Shown here: positions 22,015-31,772 of the stretch, piece after piece | How positions within the stretch are numbered: the stretch's first letter is position 1 | Layout: each line of letters begins with the position of its first letter | Assembly (NCBI GenBank): GCA_030734395.1 | Contig: JAUZTG010000044.1 | Location: 930,001 to 994,000 of the forward strand | From: Sarocladium kiliense | Lineage: Eukaryota; Ascomycota; Sordariomycetes; Hypocreales; Sarocladiaceae | DNA: 64,000 nt | Direction: 5' to 3' | Notes under the pieces: generated by a model | The model's database searches: none | Told to the model about the DNA's origin: nothing | The model's input: the letters and a program-made list of their open reading frames with translations, nothing else | Translations under genes and position numbers: made by a program

Positions 22015-22860
22015 GGCTGCCGGTCGTAAAGCGTAGGTTGATAGCAATGGGAAAAGGTGAGCGACAGCCTAAAGAGCGAGGCGACCCCATGAGTCTTCTT
22101 CCTATTAACTGTAGGGAGGATGATATAGGATAGTCGGAATGTTATGACGTTGATGACGTTGATGATGATGATGCCGCAGTGGTGGTTTGTTAGGAACTAT
22201 GGCGCATTCTGGGAGCTGTCGCGTGTGATGAACTGGGCTAGGCTGGGATTGAGACACCTCAGGTATCGAGGTAACACCTTCCCAGCGCAGGCGGGTTCGC
22301 GACTTGAGACAATATCTCCTCGCGAGTCAGATATTAGATTGCATCCCTCGTTCTTTCATAAGTTAATCACGGGAAGAACAGCCGAGGATAGTGATCATCC
22401 AAATGTTTGGAAGTCATCCTGGTCGCAGCACGACCTGCTAATGAAGAGTCAGAGTGGATCAAGGGCATTGGTTGTCGCACTAATGTACTGTCAGATGCAG
22501 TGTTTGGACCATGCAGCAAGACTGAACAGGACAAACCCAATGTTTTCAGTGATCATCAGAGCCTGCCTAGAGTCCCATGTAGATCAAGGCGCTTGGGAGT
22601 GTGCCTCGAGTCCCTGAAGGTTGGCATGCGTGCCGCCCGACAACACCCATGCGTTGAACCTATGCTCACCAAGGCAATGACCCAGGTTGAATGCGGAGGA
22701 AATCTGAGCTGAAGACATAAATCGTATGACTTAAATCGAGTCAGGGACTATTGCAGCGAGCAGTCCATTCGAAAAGGCCCGCCTGATCTTTCCCAAAGCT
22801 TCCCGGATTGTCGGCACCATGGGGAATGGACGCGACAGGCGGCATAACATGAACCTTCTT
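22015..22860. other. Intergenic with GATGTT/GATGAT microsatellite upstream of the amidase-like gene
   Basis: About 850 bases between the amidase-like gene start and the end of the Zn2Cys6 gene. A short GATGTT/GATGAT-type repeat lies at 22143-22175. A 157-codon plus-strand frame (22144-22617) begins in that repeat and shows no domain, so it is not called. Confidence 0.45.
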
Positions 22861-24762
22861 CTACGTCAGTATCACTTTTGCGTTGAGGCTTTCCATAGCG
22901 TCTTTCCAAGTGATGAGTCGATCTCCATGAATGCGCCTCAACCGCCAACATTCTTCCATCACAATAAGACCCTTCCACGAAATCCCAGGGGCCTGAGCTC
23001 CTTGCAGGGTCTTGCCGACAATCCAGCGGAAGCGTTGCTGCTGAGATTCAATTGAAGCCATGCTTCCTGCTATTGTGTATGGCCATGTGATGCGCATCAC
23101 TAGTCGAGTGGGGAGGGCTTCAAGTCGGTCGAGACAGAGATTCACCCAAGTCTGATCAATGCAGGCCTCATGGGATATGGTGGAAGCAATGAGAGCTTGA
23201 TGCAGAACTTTGGCACCATATGCCCATATGAGGGTAATGAGGTCCATGTCACATTCAGAACAAACGATGTTATCCAAGTGAAGCCCATCCTGTTGCGTTG
23301 GATGGCCCTGTTTGTGCTGCTTTGAATCATGTTTCTGTTGGTGCATTGACCATTGCGCACCTCCTTGTTCATGCAAGCACTTTCCAGCCTCAGAAAGCTT
23401 GCCAATGCCGACATCGAGATTCTGATCAAGCTGACGCCGTTGTCGCCATAGTCTCCTCTGAGTATTATCACCGCCCATTTGACTCTGGTGTGATGTCTTC
23501 CACCCTTTCAATCTTGTCATCCTGCATATAATCGCCCAAACCCAGCCTTGACAGCCAGTGATATCCTGTGGCTTCAGTATCCCCGTGTCCAATAACGGGA
23601 GATAATCGAAGGTACAAGGTGGATAATCCAAACTTTGAAAGGTAGACGTGGCTAGAACATCAATCCAGACGTAGTTCAAGATGCTAAACTCCAGTGACCG
23701 TCGATGTGAATCGGTCTCAGGTAAAGATGATAGCATTGTCGCTATAATCGACGTTGGAGGCTTGCAGCCCATACCAGAAGAAATCTCGATATGATTCAAG
23801 ACCCTCCTTGCGGCCAAGTGATGCATCTCCCATTGTCCCTGAAGCCTGCTGAAGATCTCGAGCGTCTCCAAGTGAGCAATCACACCAAGAAGTCGAACCC
23901 CAGTAGAGACAAACTCCTCCACTGGCATCGGGCTCATCAGGGCGAAATCGTCAACCTCAGTTCGTAGCTTGGCTATTGCCTCACTATGCAATCTTAGGAC
24001 TTTCGACGAGAGCCCAATGCCGTCGATGCTCGGCGGTTGCGTCAACGAATGCTCAAAACTGGCGCTAATGCTTATAGCAGAGCAGAAGAGAGATTCCGTT
24101 TCGACTAGCCTGCTCAGCATCCAGCTTCGGTCGACAGATGTTTGTAGCTTATAAAAGGTATGTGTAATTGGGTGTATGACATCCAGAAAGATCAGAAGCA
24201 GTCGTGTGCCTTCACGGGACGTTGGAGATGACGAATTGAAGGCGTAAAATAACGAATCCGAGGGTTCACCAGAAGGATATGGTCCTGGTCGCAGGTTCTG
24301 CATTTTGCTGTCCCACCAGATCGATTCAGGGCGCGTCTGCCAAATATTCACGCCAGATGCGAGAAATGGTACAGACTGCACCTTGAGCTGCTTGCCAGGC
24401 ACACAACCCGGCCCTGCAGGAGGACTACATTGTGGCTCAGTGTCGTCATCCTGGTGGTGTGCTAATAGAGTAGCAATGGCCGCAGTATTTAGGTGTGCCT
24501 CTACTTTTCTAGAAGCTCGATACTGAAGCTCTGCAACTCGCCTTAACGACAGTGCTTCGTCCGAGTCCCTGATTTGTTTCCAGGATGTTTTGCTGCCTAT
24601 CCAATCTGGAACTGGCTCGCTGAAACCATAGCATGCTAGTCGCCTTGCGAGACATGTCCGGCAGGTTGGCCTCTGCTCGTCACATTTCTTCTTGCGAATG
24701 CGACAGGTAAGGCATCCGGTACGAGTACGTGTTCCGTCAGACTTGGCTTGCTGGAGATCCAT
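22861..24762 (-). CDS. Zn(II)2Cys6 fungal transcription factor
   Basis: Single-exon frame of 633 residues. The N-terminal zinc cluster has C-x2-C-x6-C-x5-C-x2-C-x7-C spacing (CLTCRIRKKKC ... CRTCLARRLAC, residues about 17-44) and RTRTG before it. The middle (residues about 160-420) has the hydrophobic helices of the Pro1A/C6 'fungal-specific transcription factor domain' (LLLIFLDVIHPITHTFY; SRLQGQWEMHHLAARRVLNHI). The C-terminal segment ends with RIHGDRLITWKDAMESLN, typical of this group. It should bind DNA as a dimer at CGG-type half sites. It is divergent from the dienelactone hydrolase gene; the shared promoter holds a CGG-N3-CCG palindrome, so it may regulate that gene and itself. Confidence 0.92.
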   Translation of the reverse strand: MDLQQAKSDGTRTRTGCLTCRIRKKKCDEQRPTCRTCLARRLACYGFSEPVPDWIGSKTSWKQIRDSDEALSLRRVAELQYRASRKVEAHLNTAAIATLLAHHQDDDTEPQCSPPAGPGCVPGKQLKVQSVPFLASGVNIWQTRPESIWWDSKMQNLRPGPYPSGEPSDSLFYAFNSSSPTSREGTRLLLIFLDVIHPITHTFYKLQTSVDRSWMLSRLVETESLFCSAISISASFEHSLTQPPSIDGIGLSSKVLRLHSEAIAKLRTEVDDFALMSPMPVEEFVSTGVRLLGVIAHLETLEIFSRLQGQWEMHHLAARRVLNHIEISSGMGCKPPTSIIATMLSSLPETDSHRRSLEFSILNYVWIDVLATSTFQSLDYPPCTFDYLPLLDTGILKPQDITGCQGWVWAIICRMTRLKGWKTSHQSQMGGDNTQRRLWRQRRQLDQNLDVGIGKLSEAGKCLHEQGGAQWSMHQQKHDSKQHKQGHPTQQDGLHLDNIVCSECDMDLITLIWAYGAKVLHQALIASTISHEACIDQTWVNLCLDRLEALPTRLVMRITWPYTIAGSMASIESQQQRFRWIVGKTLQGAQAPGISWKGLIVMEECWRLRRIHGDRLITWKDAMESLNAKVILT

Positions 24763-24993
24763 GAGGAGGTGTCTCTGTTCGATAACGGGCCGCCCTGCTT
24801 CTCAAATTGCGGGTTATCAGGTCATGTGAGGAGACAACGAGAGTAACGAAGGAGCTGAGATAGACCTAAGAACGGCAAGAAACCCTGAGAAATGCTATCT
24901 GGAGGCACCCAGTGTACCTGGTGTTCCTCGGTTGCTATTCAAGGCGGGTGAAAGAGGGGCCCCAGTACTTTGTATATAACAACAGGGTTGTGC

Positions 24994-25002
24994 CGGGTGC
25001 CG
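24994..25002. promoter_or_regulatory. CGG-N3-CCG palindrome, candidate Zn2Cys6 operator
   Basis: CGG GTG CCG, embedded in the longer CCGG-N3-CCGG. Inverted CGG triplets with a fixed spacer are the known target type of Zn2Cys6 dimers. The link to the adjacent factor is inference from position. Confidence 0.45.
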
Positions 25003-25294
25003 GATACCATGTGCTGACACGATTGGCCAGCTCAGATCACCTTGAATCGACTGCGCTTACGCTAGACTGCATTCAGAAGAAGCTTTGGCTTGGATTGGCA
25101 GGCGAGACGTTTCTAACGATGGTGTTCGGGTATCTCGTTGTACCCGAATTCAGAGATGAGATGCACTTCCACCGCAAGCATGACTGCCATTGTCGAAATA
25201 GCTGTCGAACTTGTAGCCCATCAAAGCTCCTAGTGTAGTAACATGATGAATCATTATATTAAAATTAGGGACAATGTTAGGTGGTCAGAATGTC

Positions 25295-25302
25295 TATATA
25301 AA
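25295..25302 (+). promoter_or_regulatory. Candidate TATA box of the dienelactone hydrolase gene
   Basis: TATATAAA, 116-123 bases upstream of the ATG at 25418, on the coding strand and in a typical fungal position. Confidence 0.55.
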
Positions 25303-25417
25303 CCTACTCACGTTTGAAAGACGTGCACTTGGGTTCTCTTCTCCCCACGCTGTGCTCCTCTCTCATCTATATACCCTTTCAGATCCTGCCTGATCACGCC
25401 TTTCGGGCCTATTCAGT

Positions 25418-26385
25418 ATGTCTTGTCCCCAATGCTTCAGTGGTCACATCAACCCTGGAACTCCGACCGGACGGTGTGACACAATCCATGGCGTCAGGAC
25501 CTACATTGCAGAGCCCGCCATGGGTAAGTCCACGGCTGGTATCATTGTCATCATCCCAGACGCCTTTGGGGTTGACTTCATCAACAATCAGATACTTGCG
25601 GATCACTACGCTTCAGCTATAGACTGCTTAGTGTATCTCCCTGACTTCATGGCTGGTAAGTGCTCTCGCGATATTGACGTTCTCCCATCCCTAGCTAAAT
25701 ATGTGACAGGAAATGCAGCTCCAGTGAGAACAATGATCAATATGGCCTATATGTGGGACGAAACTGTGTCCTGGCTGCTCAAGCCGTAAGCTCATCTGTC
25801 AGGATTGAAGCGATAGTATGCTGACTTCGATAAAGCTACTATATCATAGCGACCATGGCCGACTTCTTGCCGTTTCTCTTTCGCAACAGGCTGAGTGTCT
25901 GTTGGCCTAGAGTGGTTGAATTCCTAAGCGCACTCCAGGTCCAAAACTCTCAGGTTCATCCCGTTGGAATTGCAGGGTTTTGCTGGGGTGGCGTTCACGC
26001 TGTCAAGCTCGCCCACGACACTGCGGAGACTAGGACTCCTGATGGTCGTCGCCCGCTGGTGGATGCAATCTTCACGGCTCATCCGAGCAATCTGGATGTG
26101 GAATCAGACATCGGTGGCGTTCAACGGAGTCTATCGATAGCCATTGGAGATGACGATGGCGTGATGAACATGCAACAGGTCAAGCAAGCTCAGACGATCC
26201 TGGCGACGAAGGAGAACGTCGACTCTGAGGTTATCGTGTACCCGGGAGCAAAACATGGGTTTTCGATTCGCGCGAGCAGAGCGAAGCCAGACTCGGTTGA
26301 GACCCGGCAAGCAGAGGAGGCAGAGAAGCAGGCAGTGGCTTGGTTTCAACGCCAATTCGGTAAATTTGCGAGGGAGCCACGGTGA
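25418..26385 (+). CDS. Dienelactone hydrolase family protein
   Basis: Model join(25418..25655,25710..25785,25836..26385), 287 residues. The alpha/beta hydrolase core has the DLH nucleophile elbow GFCWGG (Cys near residue 154), an aspartate in AIGDDDGVM (near 211) and the histidine in GAKHGF (near 245), giving the Cys-Asp-His triad. The N-terminus (CPQCFSGHINPGTPTGR) has the CxxC and GTPTG pattern typical of fungal cytosolic DLH proteins. Related enzymes cleave dienelactones or other small lactones and esters in aromatic catabolism; the substrate here is unknown. Both introns are short and canonical. Its promoter is shared with a Zn2Cys6 regulator. Confidence 0.92.
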
Positions 26386-27391
26386 GATCATGGTGGCGTT
26401 GGTGCGATGGATGATGTATTTCAGAGTTTCCCCATGGGAACTCAAGTCACAATCAGGTTGGTCGATGCGTCACCATGAACCTTGCCTTCTTCGCCGTCAG
26501 TCTTCTGCAACATCTTCCGCTATAACAATGATGGCAATTCTTTGGCCATTTCTGTAGATAGGCAGGAAGTACAGCCCGCTGATGCGACATGGCTCCCTTA
26601 CCTGAGGTTGCGCACGTCTCTCGAAGCATGGAACAAGATCATTTTACCCACGGATTTTCATCATGTCGCTGTGCAAAGTGCAATTTAGGCCGACACAGAT
26701 GTCTGTTGTCAAGGACGTCGGCCCTCCCCCGGCCGCGCTGCCTTACCTGAGTTGAAATCGGAGGGCGCCCTGGAGTGCGCCTTGGGTCGCTGAGGCTGAC
26801 GTGCATGCTGGTCCGGCAACGCCTAGCCGTTGAACCTGTAACCGCCACTGGAAAAGTCCAGATCAAATAACAACCTCCTACACCAAACCATCTATCACTA
26901 AGAGCGAATCAGAAACTATAGTACTTATCCGTTCGTTCAAAGAGCCCACCGTATCCATCGAAGCTCCCCACATAATCGTCACGATGCGATCTACGTCATC
27001 GTCTGGGCACGGCGTCGTCGTCACCAAAGACAGGTGAGCGTGGGCCAGACCGAAAGATAAAAGAAAGTTGGCTAGACAAGGAAAGCAGCTGCTGCGAAAG
27101 AAGAGGAATCTCGGGATCTCGGCGCATAGCCTCTTGTCCTGCTAGGCTTAGAAGGCGGCATTTGGTTGGTGAAGGTGGATTTTGTATGAATCACGTTACC
27201 CGCCCATCATCAGGCCGCCCAGCAATACGAATCCCGATGGATGCTGCCTGGCGACCATAACTTTGTCTCCTCATCATCACACTCTTCTGCGCTCGCCATC
27301 GTCCGACGCAGAAACCTACGGCCACCTCATCTTGCAAGACCGAATCAACTACATCGCGCAGGTCGCATACTTGTCCTTCAATACCGCCATC
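26386..27391. other. Intergenic, dienelactone hydrolase to Pmp3-like gene
   Basis: About 1 kb without a gene. It holds a nested hairpin at 26688-26723 (7-bp arms GGCCGAC/GTCGGCC with ACAGA-TG-TCTGT in the loop) and the word CCTTACCTGAG at 26596 and 26741. The part from about 26980 is probably promoter and leader of the Pmp3-like gene. Confidence 0.45.
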
Positions 27392-27832
27392 ATGGGTGTC
27401 GCTTCCATGGTCATGCTGGTGCTTATCACCATCCTCTGTACGCTCATGTCTCCGAGGATCCTGAATCCCGTTCGCTTCGACAACGCGACAGTATAGCTGA
27501 CCAGAAATGTCTTGCAGTTCCTCCTCTTGGTGTCTGGATCGTCGCCGGCTGTGGCATGGGTAGGTCTTGTCTTCTTCTGCACCCTATGATCTGGTGCGGC
27601 CGCCTAACCGAATGATTCGACAGATCTCTTCATCAACATCTGCTTGACAGTCCTCGGTCTCCTTCCCGGCCATCTCCACGCCTTCTACATCATCTGGGTC
27701 TACTACGACCGCCGCGAGCAGGCCCGTGAGGGTCGCTACGCCGCGCGTCCTGCCCCTGGCGTCTATTCGTCACACGTTCAGACTGGCGGTGGCCATGGCT
27801 ACGGGACGGTCAACTACCCGCCGACGCACTAA
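27392..27832 (+). CDS. Plasma membrane proteolipid Pmp3 family protein
   Basis: Model join(27392..27437,27518..27559,27624..27832), 98 residues. It has the UPF0057/Pmp3 signature: a first hydrophobic segment (MVMLVLITILFPPLGVWIVAGCG) with the FPPLGV core and a second one (DLFINICLTVLGLLPGHLHAFYIIW) with the PGHLHAFY core, followed by YYDRREQAREGR. The family sits in the plasma membrane and affects membrane potential and salt tolerance in yeast. The hydrophilic C-terminal tail of about 35 residues (YAARPAPGVYSSHVQ...) is longer than in yeast Pmp3 and is common in filamentous fungi. The middle exon is only 42 nt. Confidence 0.9.
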
Positions 27833-29724
27833 GCGACTCGCTTTTTTGAATGCGACTGCGATTCGGCTTTCAGAAGTCTGTTCGCTTATACACATCAATA
27901 ACGGCCGACATGATACGAAAGACTCGGAAATGGAGTTTCGGCCACAGGAATACCCCGATATGGAACGAAGGATATGGCTTGAATCTTGGGAATGTTGCGA
28001 AGACGGAGGTCTACTGGGGCATCAGTGCCACGATAGCCAGAAGATGCTGCTTATGCGTTTCGAAATAAGATACATGGCATTTTTGTCTGAGAATACTTGC
28101 ATTCAAGTCAGAATAATAAACAAATAGCGTCTCATTCTTTCAACGCGGTTCGGTATGGACATTCGGTGTGTGCAAGCCCTGCGGTTCGGTTTGAGGCAAA
28201 GCCCCAAGCACATCAAGCCTCGAGTCCCGCTGCAGCACTTATGTGGGCTATGAACAGGCAATCAGCGCCTAATGCAGCTGAAATGGGTCGTGATGTGTCC
28301 CCACCACTGATATAAGATAAAGGATACTGCTACTTGTGGTCTACTGTTAGGGCACGCACCGATTAAGTTGCTACTCGGGTCTTCTCTGTGCTTGGTTCAG
28401 TATGCATCTGTTGACTGACGATTGTCTTTGGAAATACTGGCCAGGAATAGAGACTCCCTGCAAGCAAGATGGCATAACAATCGAACCAGATCATGTCCTG
28501 CATGGATCTGGGGCGAAGCAAAGATCAGGAATGCAAGACAACGTGGACTCGGAACCAGGTTACCGTAGCCGCGGTGTGTAGGCTCCATTGGTGAAATGTT
28601 CTCCGGCATGGACCGGGTTTGTCCTTTTGCTTCTTCACCTGCCTCGCCTGCCTTACTTCTTCATGCAGACCACGCAGACGAATAAAAGAGAAACAAAAGT
28701 CTGTGTGGTGAGTTGTCACCCATTCCAGTTACAGCCAGTCACCTCAACAAGCGACCCCTCATCTCAGTCGACTTGTTGGAAGAGGCCAGGCCAACGCAGG
28801 TGTAGTGTCATGCACGGCCACGTCGCGCCAATTGGCTGGATGAAAACAGCCAGTGAGGGAGCACAGAAAAGCAGAGAAAATTCAAAAGCTATTCAGCCAA
28901 TTGTGTTTTGTCATGCGAAGTGCAGCAGAGCAGGGTCTGCCGTATGCTGCTCGATGAAAGGAGGAGGAGGGATGGGAACCGCCACGACAGACATGCAGAT
29001 GGTTGCATAGCGACCCATCTCAGTCAGCCCAGAGACAGCAGACTCTTCAAAGCCTCTTACTTGGTGATGATTCTGCGGCTTCGTTGAGTTCGTGCGATAC
29101 GAATGCTGTCTTTCGAAGCAGGCGACTTTAAGTTGCGATGACACAAGATATAGGGAATGGATACCTCGAATTTGCCCCTCCAGGCAGAATTCCAGTGACT
29201 CTCCACGTATGGCGTTGGTGTCAGTCAATCACTGTCGTTCCCCCGCGTTTTAGTGCCCGGAAGCCCCCTCCTTCAGCGGCTGCCACCGCCAATTGCCATC
29301 CCCTGTTTCCCATTGAAACCCATCTTTGACTCTTCGCCTCGACCCCCTCAATTCAATTTCATCGCCTCACGTTGACATCGCCCACGAGCTCTTCGCCTCA
29401 TCACTCAAAACAGCGAGATCCTGCTGCGAACCTCAACGTCGACGCTCGCATGGCAGCCTAACTCCGTCCCAGCTGTCGCCACTCTGCGCCTTCATGTAGC
29501 ACCGACTATAATAATCCATCGCCACGTATCTACCCTGCCACAGCATCCATCCATCCATCATCCTCCACGACGGCCTGCCGCCCGTCTCTTGAAGAGGCAA
29601 TGCTCGCTTCCCCGATGCAGCTGCAGCAACACAGCGGATACTTCTTGCATATCCTCGACCTTCTGCAATAATCTGCCAGCGCAGACTTACCGACGTTCGG
29701 ACATATTCTTCCATCCGTAACAAT
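27833..29724. other. Intergenic, 1.9 kb
   Basis: A long gap with no supportable gene. The last 400 bases are pyrimidine-rich and probably form the leader of the next gene. A 140-codon frame (28588-29010) begins with a hydrophobic stretch and is Cys-containing, but I found no other coding evidence. Confidence 0.4.
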
Positions 29725-31263
29725 ATGGCAACCTCTGAATCGCCCCCAAACCCTCGTCCGCCGGAGATGCCCTCAGCTTCTTCCCAACCACGACGTCCTG
29801 CTTCTACCACATCTCATCAGGACTCGAGAACATATTCGCATCATTACTCCTCCATCAACATCTCTGCGTCTGACACTCGTGCACCATCCATACCCTTTAC
29901 CTTCCGCCGCCCTTTCCAACCAAGACTTTCCTCTACCAGCCTTGAACCCTCTACCGCCGAAGGCAAACCCATCCCCGTCGACGACTCTACAGCCGAGAAC
30001 CGCACTTCCGCGCTCCGTCATCTCAATAAGACCAATCCCAGCCGGCATCGCTACGCAAAATCCACTGGCGCTCAGAGCAGTACATACTCTGAACCAGTGA
30101 TCGTTCGAAGCTATTACAATCAACAGCCCTCGAGTCGCACTCCAAGCGCTTCACGCGGAGGAATCATTGTCACGAACAGACGTGCACTACCACGCCCACA
30201 GGCTGCTATACCGACTACAAGCCTTAGTCGATCCATGCCATTTGCCAGTAAAGCAGCTTCAGCAAGGGATGGCGTGCTCAACGGCATGGCCAAAGTCGCA
30301 GGCAAGAAACGATGGGGTGCTGAGCCGGCTGAAGAGGCCAAGTTACCGCCAATAGAGGCATTCAGGTTCAAGAGCTTCTTGGACAACATGGAAGCTCAGG
30401 CTGGAAGTAGTGATATTAATGCGGATCTCGATCGCATTGCCGAGATCTGCGCCAGGTCAAAATACTCTTTGAGCAACCAATATGAGGTTCATTATGCACC
30501 TCATGGCTCAGGGTCAGGATTCCTGCGGACCAGCTCGCGCGATCCAGAAAGCAATGGTCCGACTCTCCAAGTTGTGTCGCCTGATGAGGAAAACTCGACG
30601 AGGAGTAAACGACGGCGACATGGTGGCAGGAGGAATAGTAGGGCCATGGGGACTCTAGAGACTATCATGTCATCGAGTCGCTCTTCAGACGAGGACAAGT
30701 CTCACAAGAAGTCCGCTGCAGAGATCGCGCAAGAGGTGCGTGGGCGGGCTGCCAGGCAGCCCTCTGGCAACTCTTCACCCATTTCACATACAGAAAGCAC
30801 AGATTCGGAAGCCGGATCACAAGATGGCCATTCCTCACCTTCCAAGGGCAGAAGTGGTAGATCAGCCTCGCTTGCTCTCATCGACGGGCCAAGGCAAAGC
30901 TTCTCTGTCGGAGATGCTACCAGTCCTCGCGCTTCGGCTTCTGGTCTCCTGAGCGAACCAGCACTCCCTCAAACTTCGACGAGCCAGCTTGAGATCCGCA
31001 CGGCGCCAGAAGATCCGTCTGCTGAGCTGAGGAAGGACAGCCATGCTGCGCTCACAGTAAGGCTACAGCGTCCTCTGGCGTCCGGCAGTGCAGCGCCAAA
31101 CAGTGATGAAGGCCATGGTGAGGGCCTCTTCTCCGCTCTGTCAAGTTGGATGCCATGGACATCCGCAGCCAGTACCAAGGCTGAGGGCCGTGCTGAAGGC
31201 AGTCTGCGTGACCTCCTGAAAGTTGCTGATACGAAAGGAAAAGGTGTGGAAGGACAGACTTGA
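29725..31263 (+). CDS. Conserved fungal protein, largely disordered, unknown function
   Basis: Single-exon frame of 512 residues, Ser-, Pro-, Arg- and Ala-rich throughout, so mostly disordered. The only compact-looking part is residues about 210-255 (LPPIEAFRFKSFLDNMEAQAG ... DLDRIAEICARSKYSLSNQYEVHYAPHGSG). A basic patch (RSKRRRHGGRRNSR, about residue 292) could be a nuclear localisation signal. Near the C-terminus GEGLFSALSSWMPWTS may be an aromatic interaction motif. Many Ser-Pro and Ser-Arg sites suggest phosphoregulation. I do not recognise a characterised family. Convergent with the CTK1 gene. Confidence 0.75.
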   Translation: MATSESPPNPRPPEMPSASSQPRRPASTTSHQDSRTYSHHYSSINISASDTRAPSIPFTFRRPFQPRLSSTSLEPSTAEGKPIPVDDSTAENRTSALRHLNKTNPSRHRYAKSTGAQSSTYSEPVIVRSYYNQQPSSRTPSASRGGIIVTNRRALPRPQAAIPTTSLSRSMPFASKAASARDGVLNGMAKVAGKKRWGAEPAEEAKLPPIEAFRFKSFLDNMEAQAGSSDINADLDRIAEICARSKYSLSNQYEVHYAPHGSGSGFLRTSSRDPESNGPTLQVVSPDEENSTRSKRRRHGGRRNSRAMGTLETIMSSSRSSDEDKSHKKSAAEIAQEVRGRAARQPSGNSSPISHTESTDSEAGSQDGHSSPSKGRSGRSASLALIDGPRQSFSVGDATSPRASASGLLSEPALPQTSTSQLEIRTAPEDPSAELRKDSHAALTVRLQRPLASGSAAPNSDEGHGEGLFSALSSWMPWTSAASTKAEGRAEGSLRDLLKVADTKGKGVEGQT

Positions 31264-31772
31264 CGGCGCGTCAAGACTGAGATTGCTTCCAGGCTCAGGA
31301 GGACACTGTGTGGGTACAAAAAGCAGGACGTTTCCAGACCAACCGATATCTGGGTCGATATTTATGATGATACTACGTTTCTGATGAAGTCATGACAATC
31401 TTTATCTTGCGAACAATGGGCTCGAGCGGAAATGTAAGGGTACATCTTGGTGGGAGATCTGTACACATATAATCCGACAAATCGAATACAAGGACACGTC
31501 GCCTTTGATTTATATGAATCTGAAATGATATGCAATTCCTCAATTGAGGTTCAGGAGAATTGATTATGCTGGATGTCCTTCTAGCAACGTTATCTATAAC
31601 GCAAAACCAGAGACATTTGCCACCGCCATCCCAAAGAGCGATAAAGTCCAGAGTACATGCTTTCCCTCAAACGCCAACTTTGATGATCATACACTTAGAT
31701 GAATAAGGGTTCCTCTTGCTCAGTATGCCGGTAGTCCTCGCCTGCTCCCAGGAAATAAGGATATTAAGGTAT
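31264..31772. other. Convergent 3' intergenic region
   Basis: About 500 AT-richer bases between the stop codons of two convergent genes; should hold both polyadenylation regions. Nothing else seen. Confidence 0.45.

Larger units (their letters stand above)
24763..25417. promoter_or_regulatory. Divergent promoter, Zn2Cys6 factor / dienelactone hydrolase
   Basis: 655 bases between two divergent start codons. It contains a CGG-GTG-CCG inverted repeat (24994-25002) and, on the hydrolase side, TATATAAA at 25295-25302. A 108-codon frame at 24912-25238 crosses the region and is judged spurious. Confidence 0.6.

Noticed and set aside
22144..22617. 157-codon plus-strand open frame
   Set aside because: It starts inside a GATGAT repeat, has Met-rich start and no domain-like pattern, and lies in a promoter and 3' region.
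28588..29010. 140-codon frame with hydrophobic start and several cysteines, effector-like at first sight
   Set aside because: No clean signal cleavage site, cysteines irregular, low-complexity Gly tail, no splice support; likely chance.
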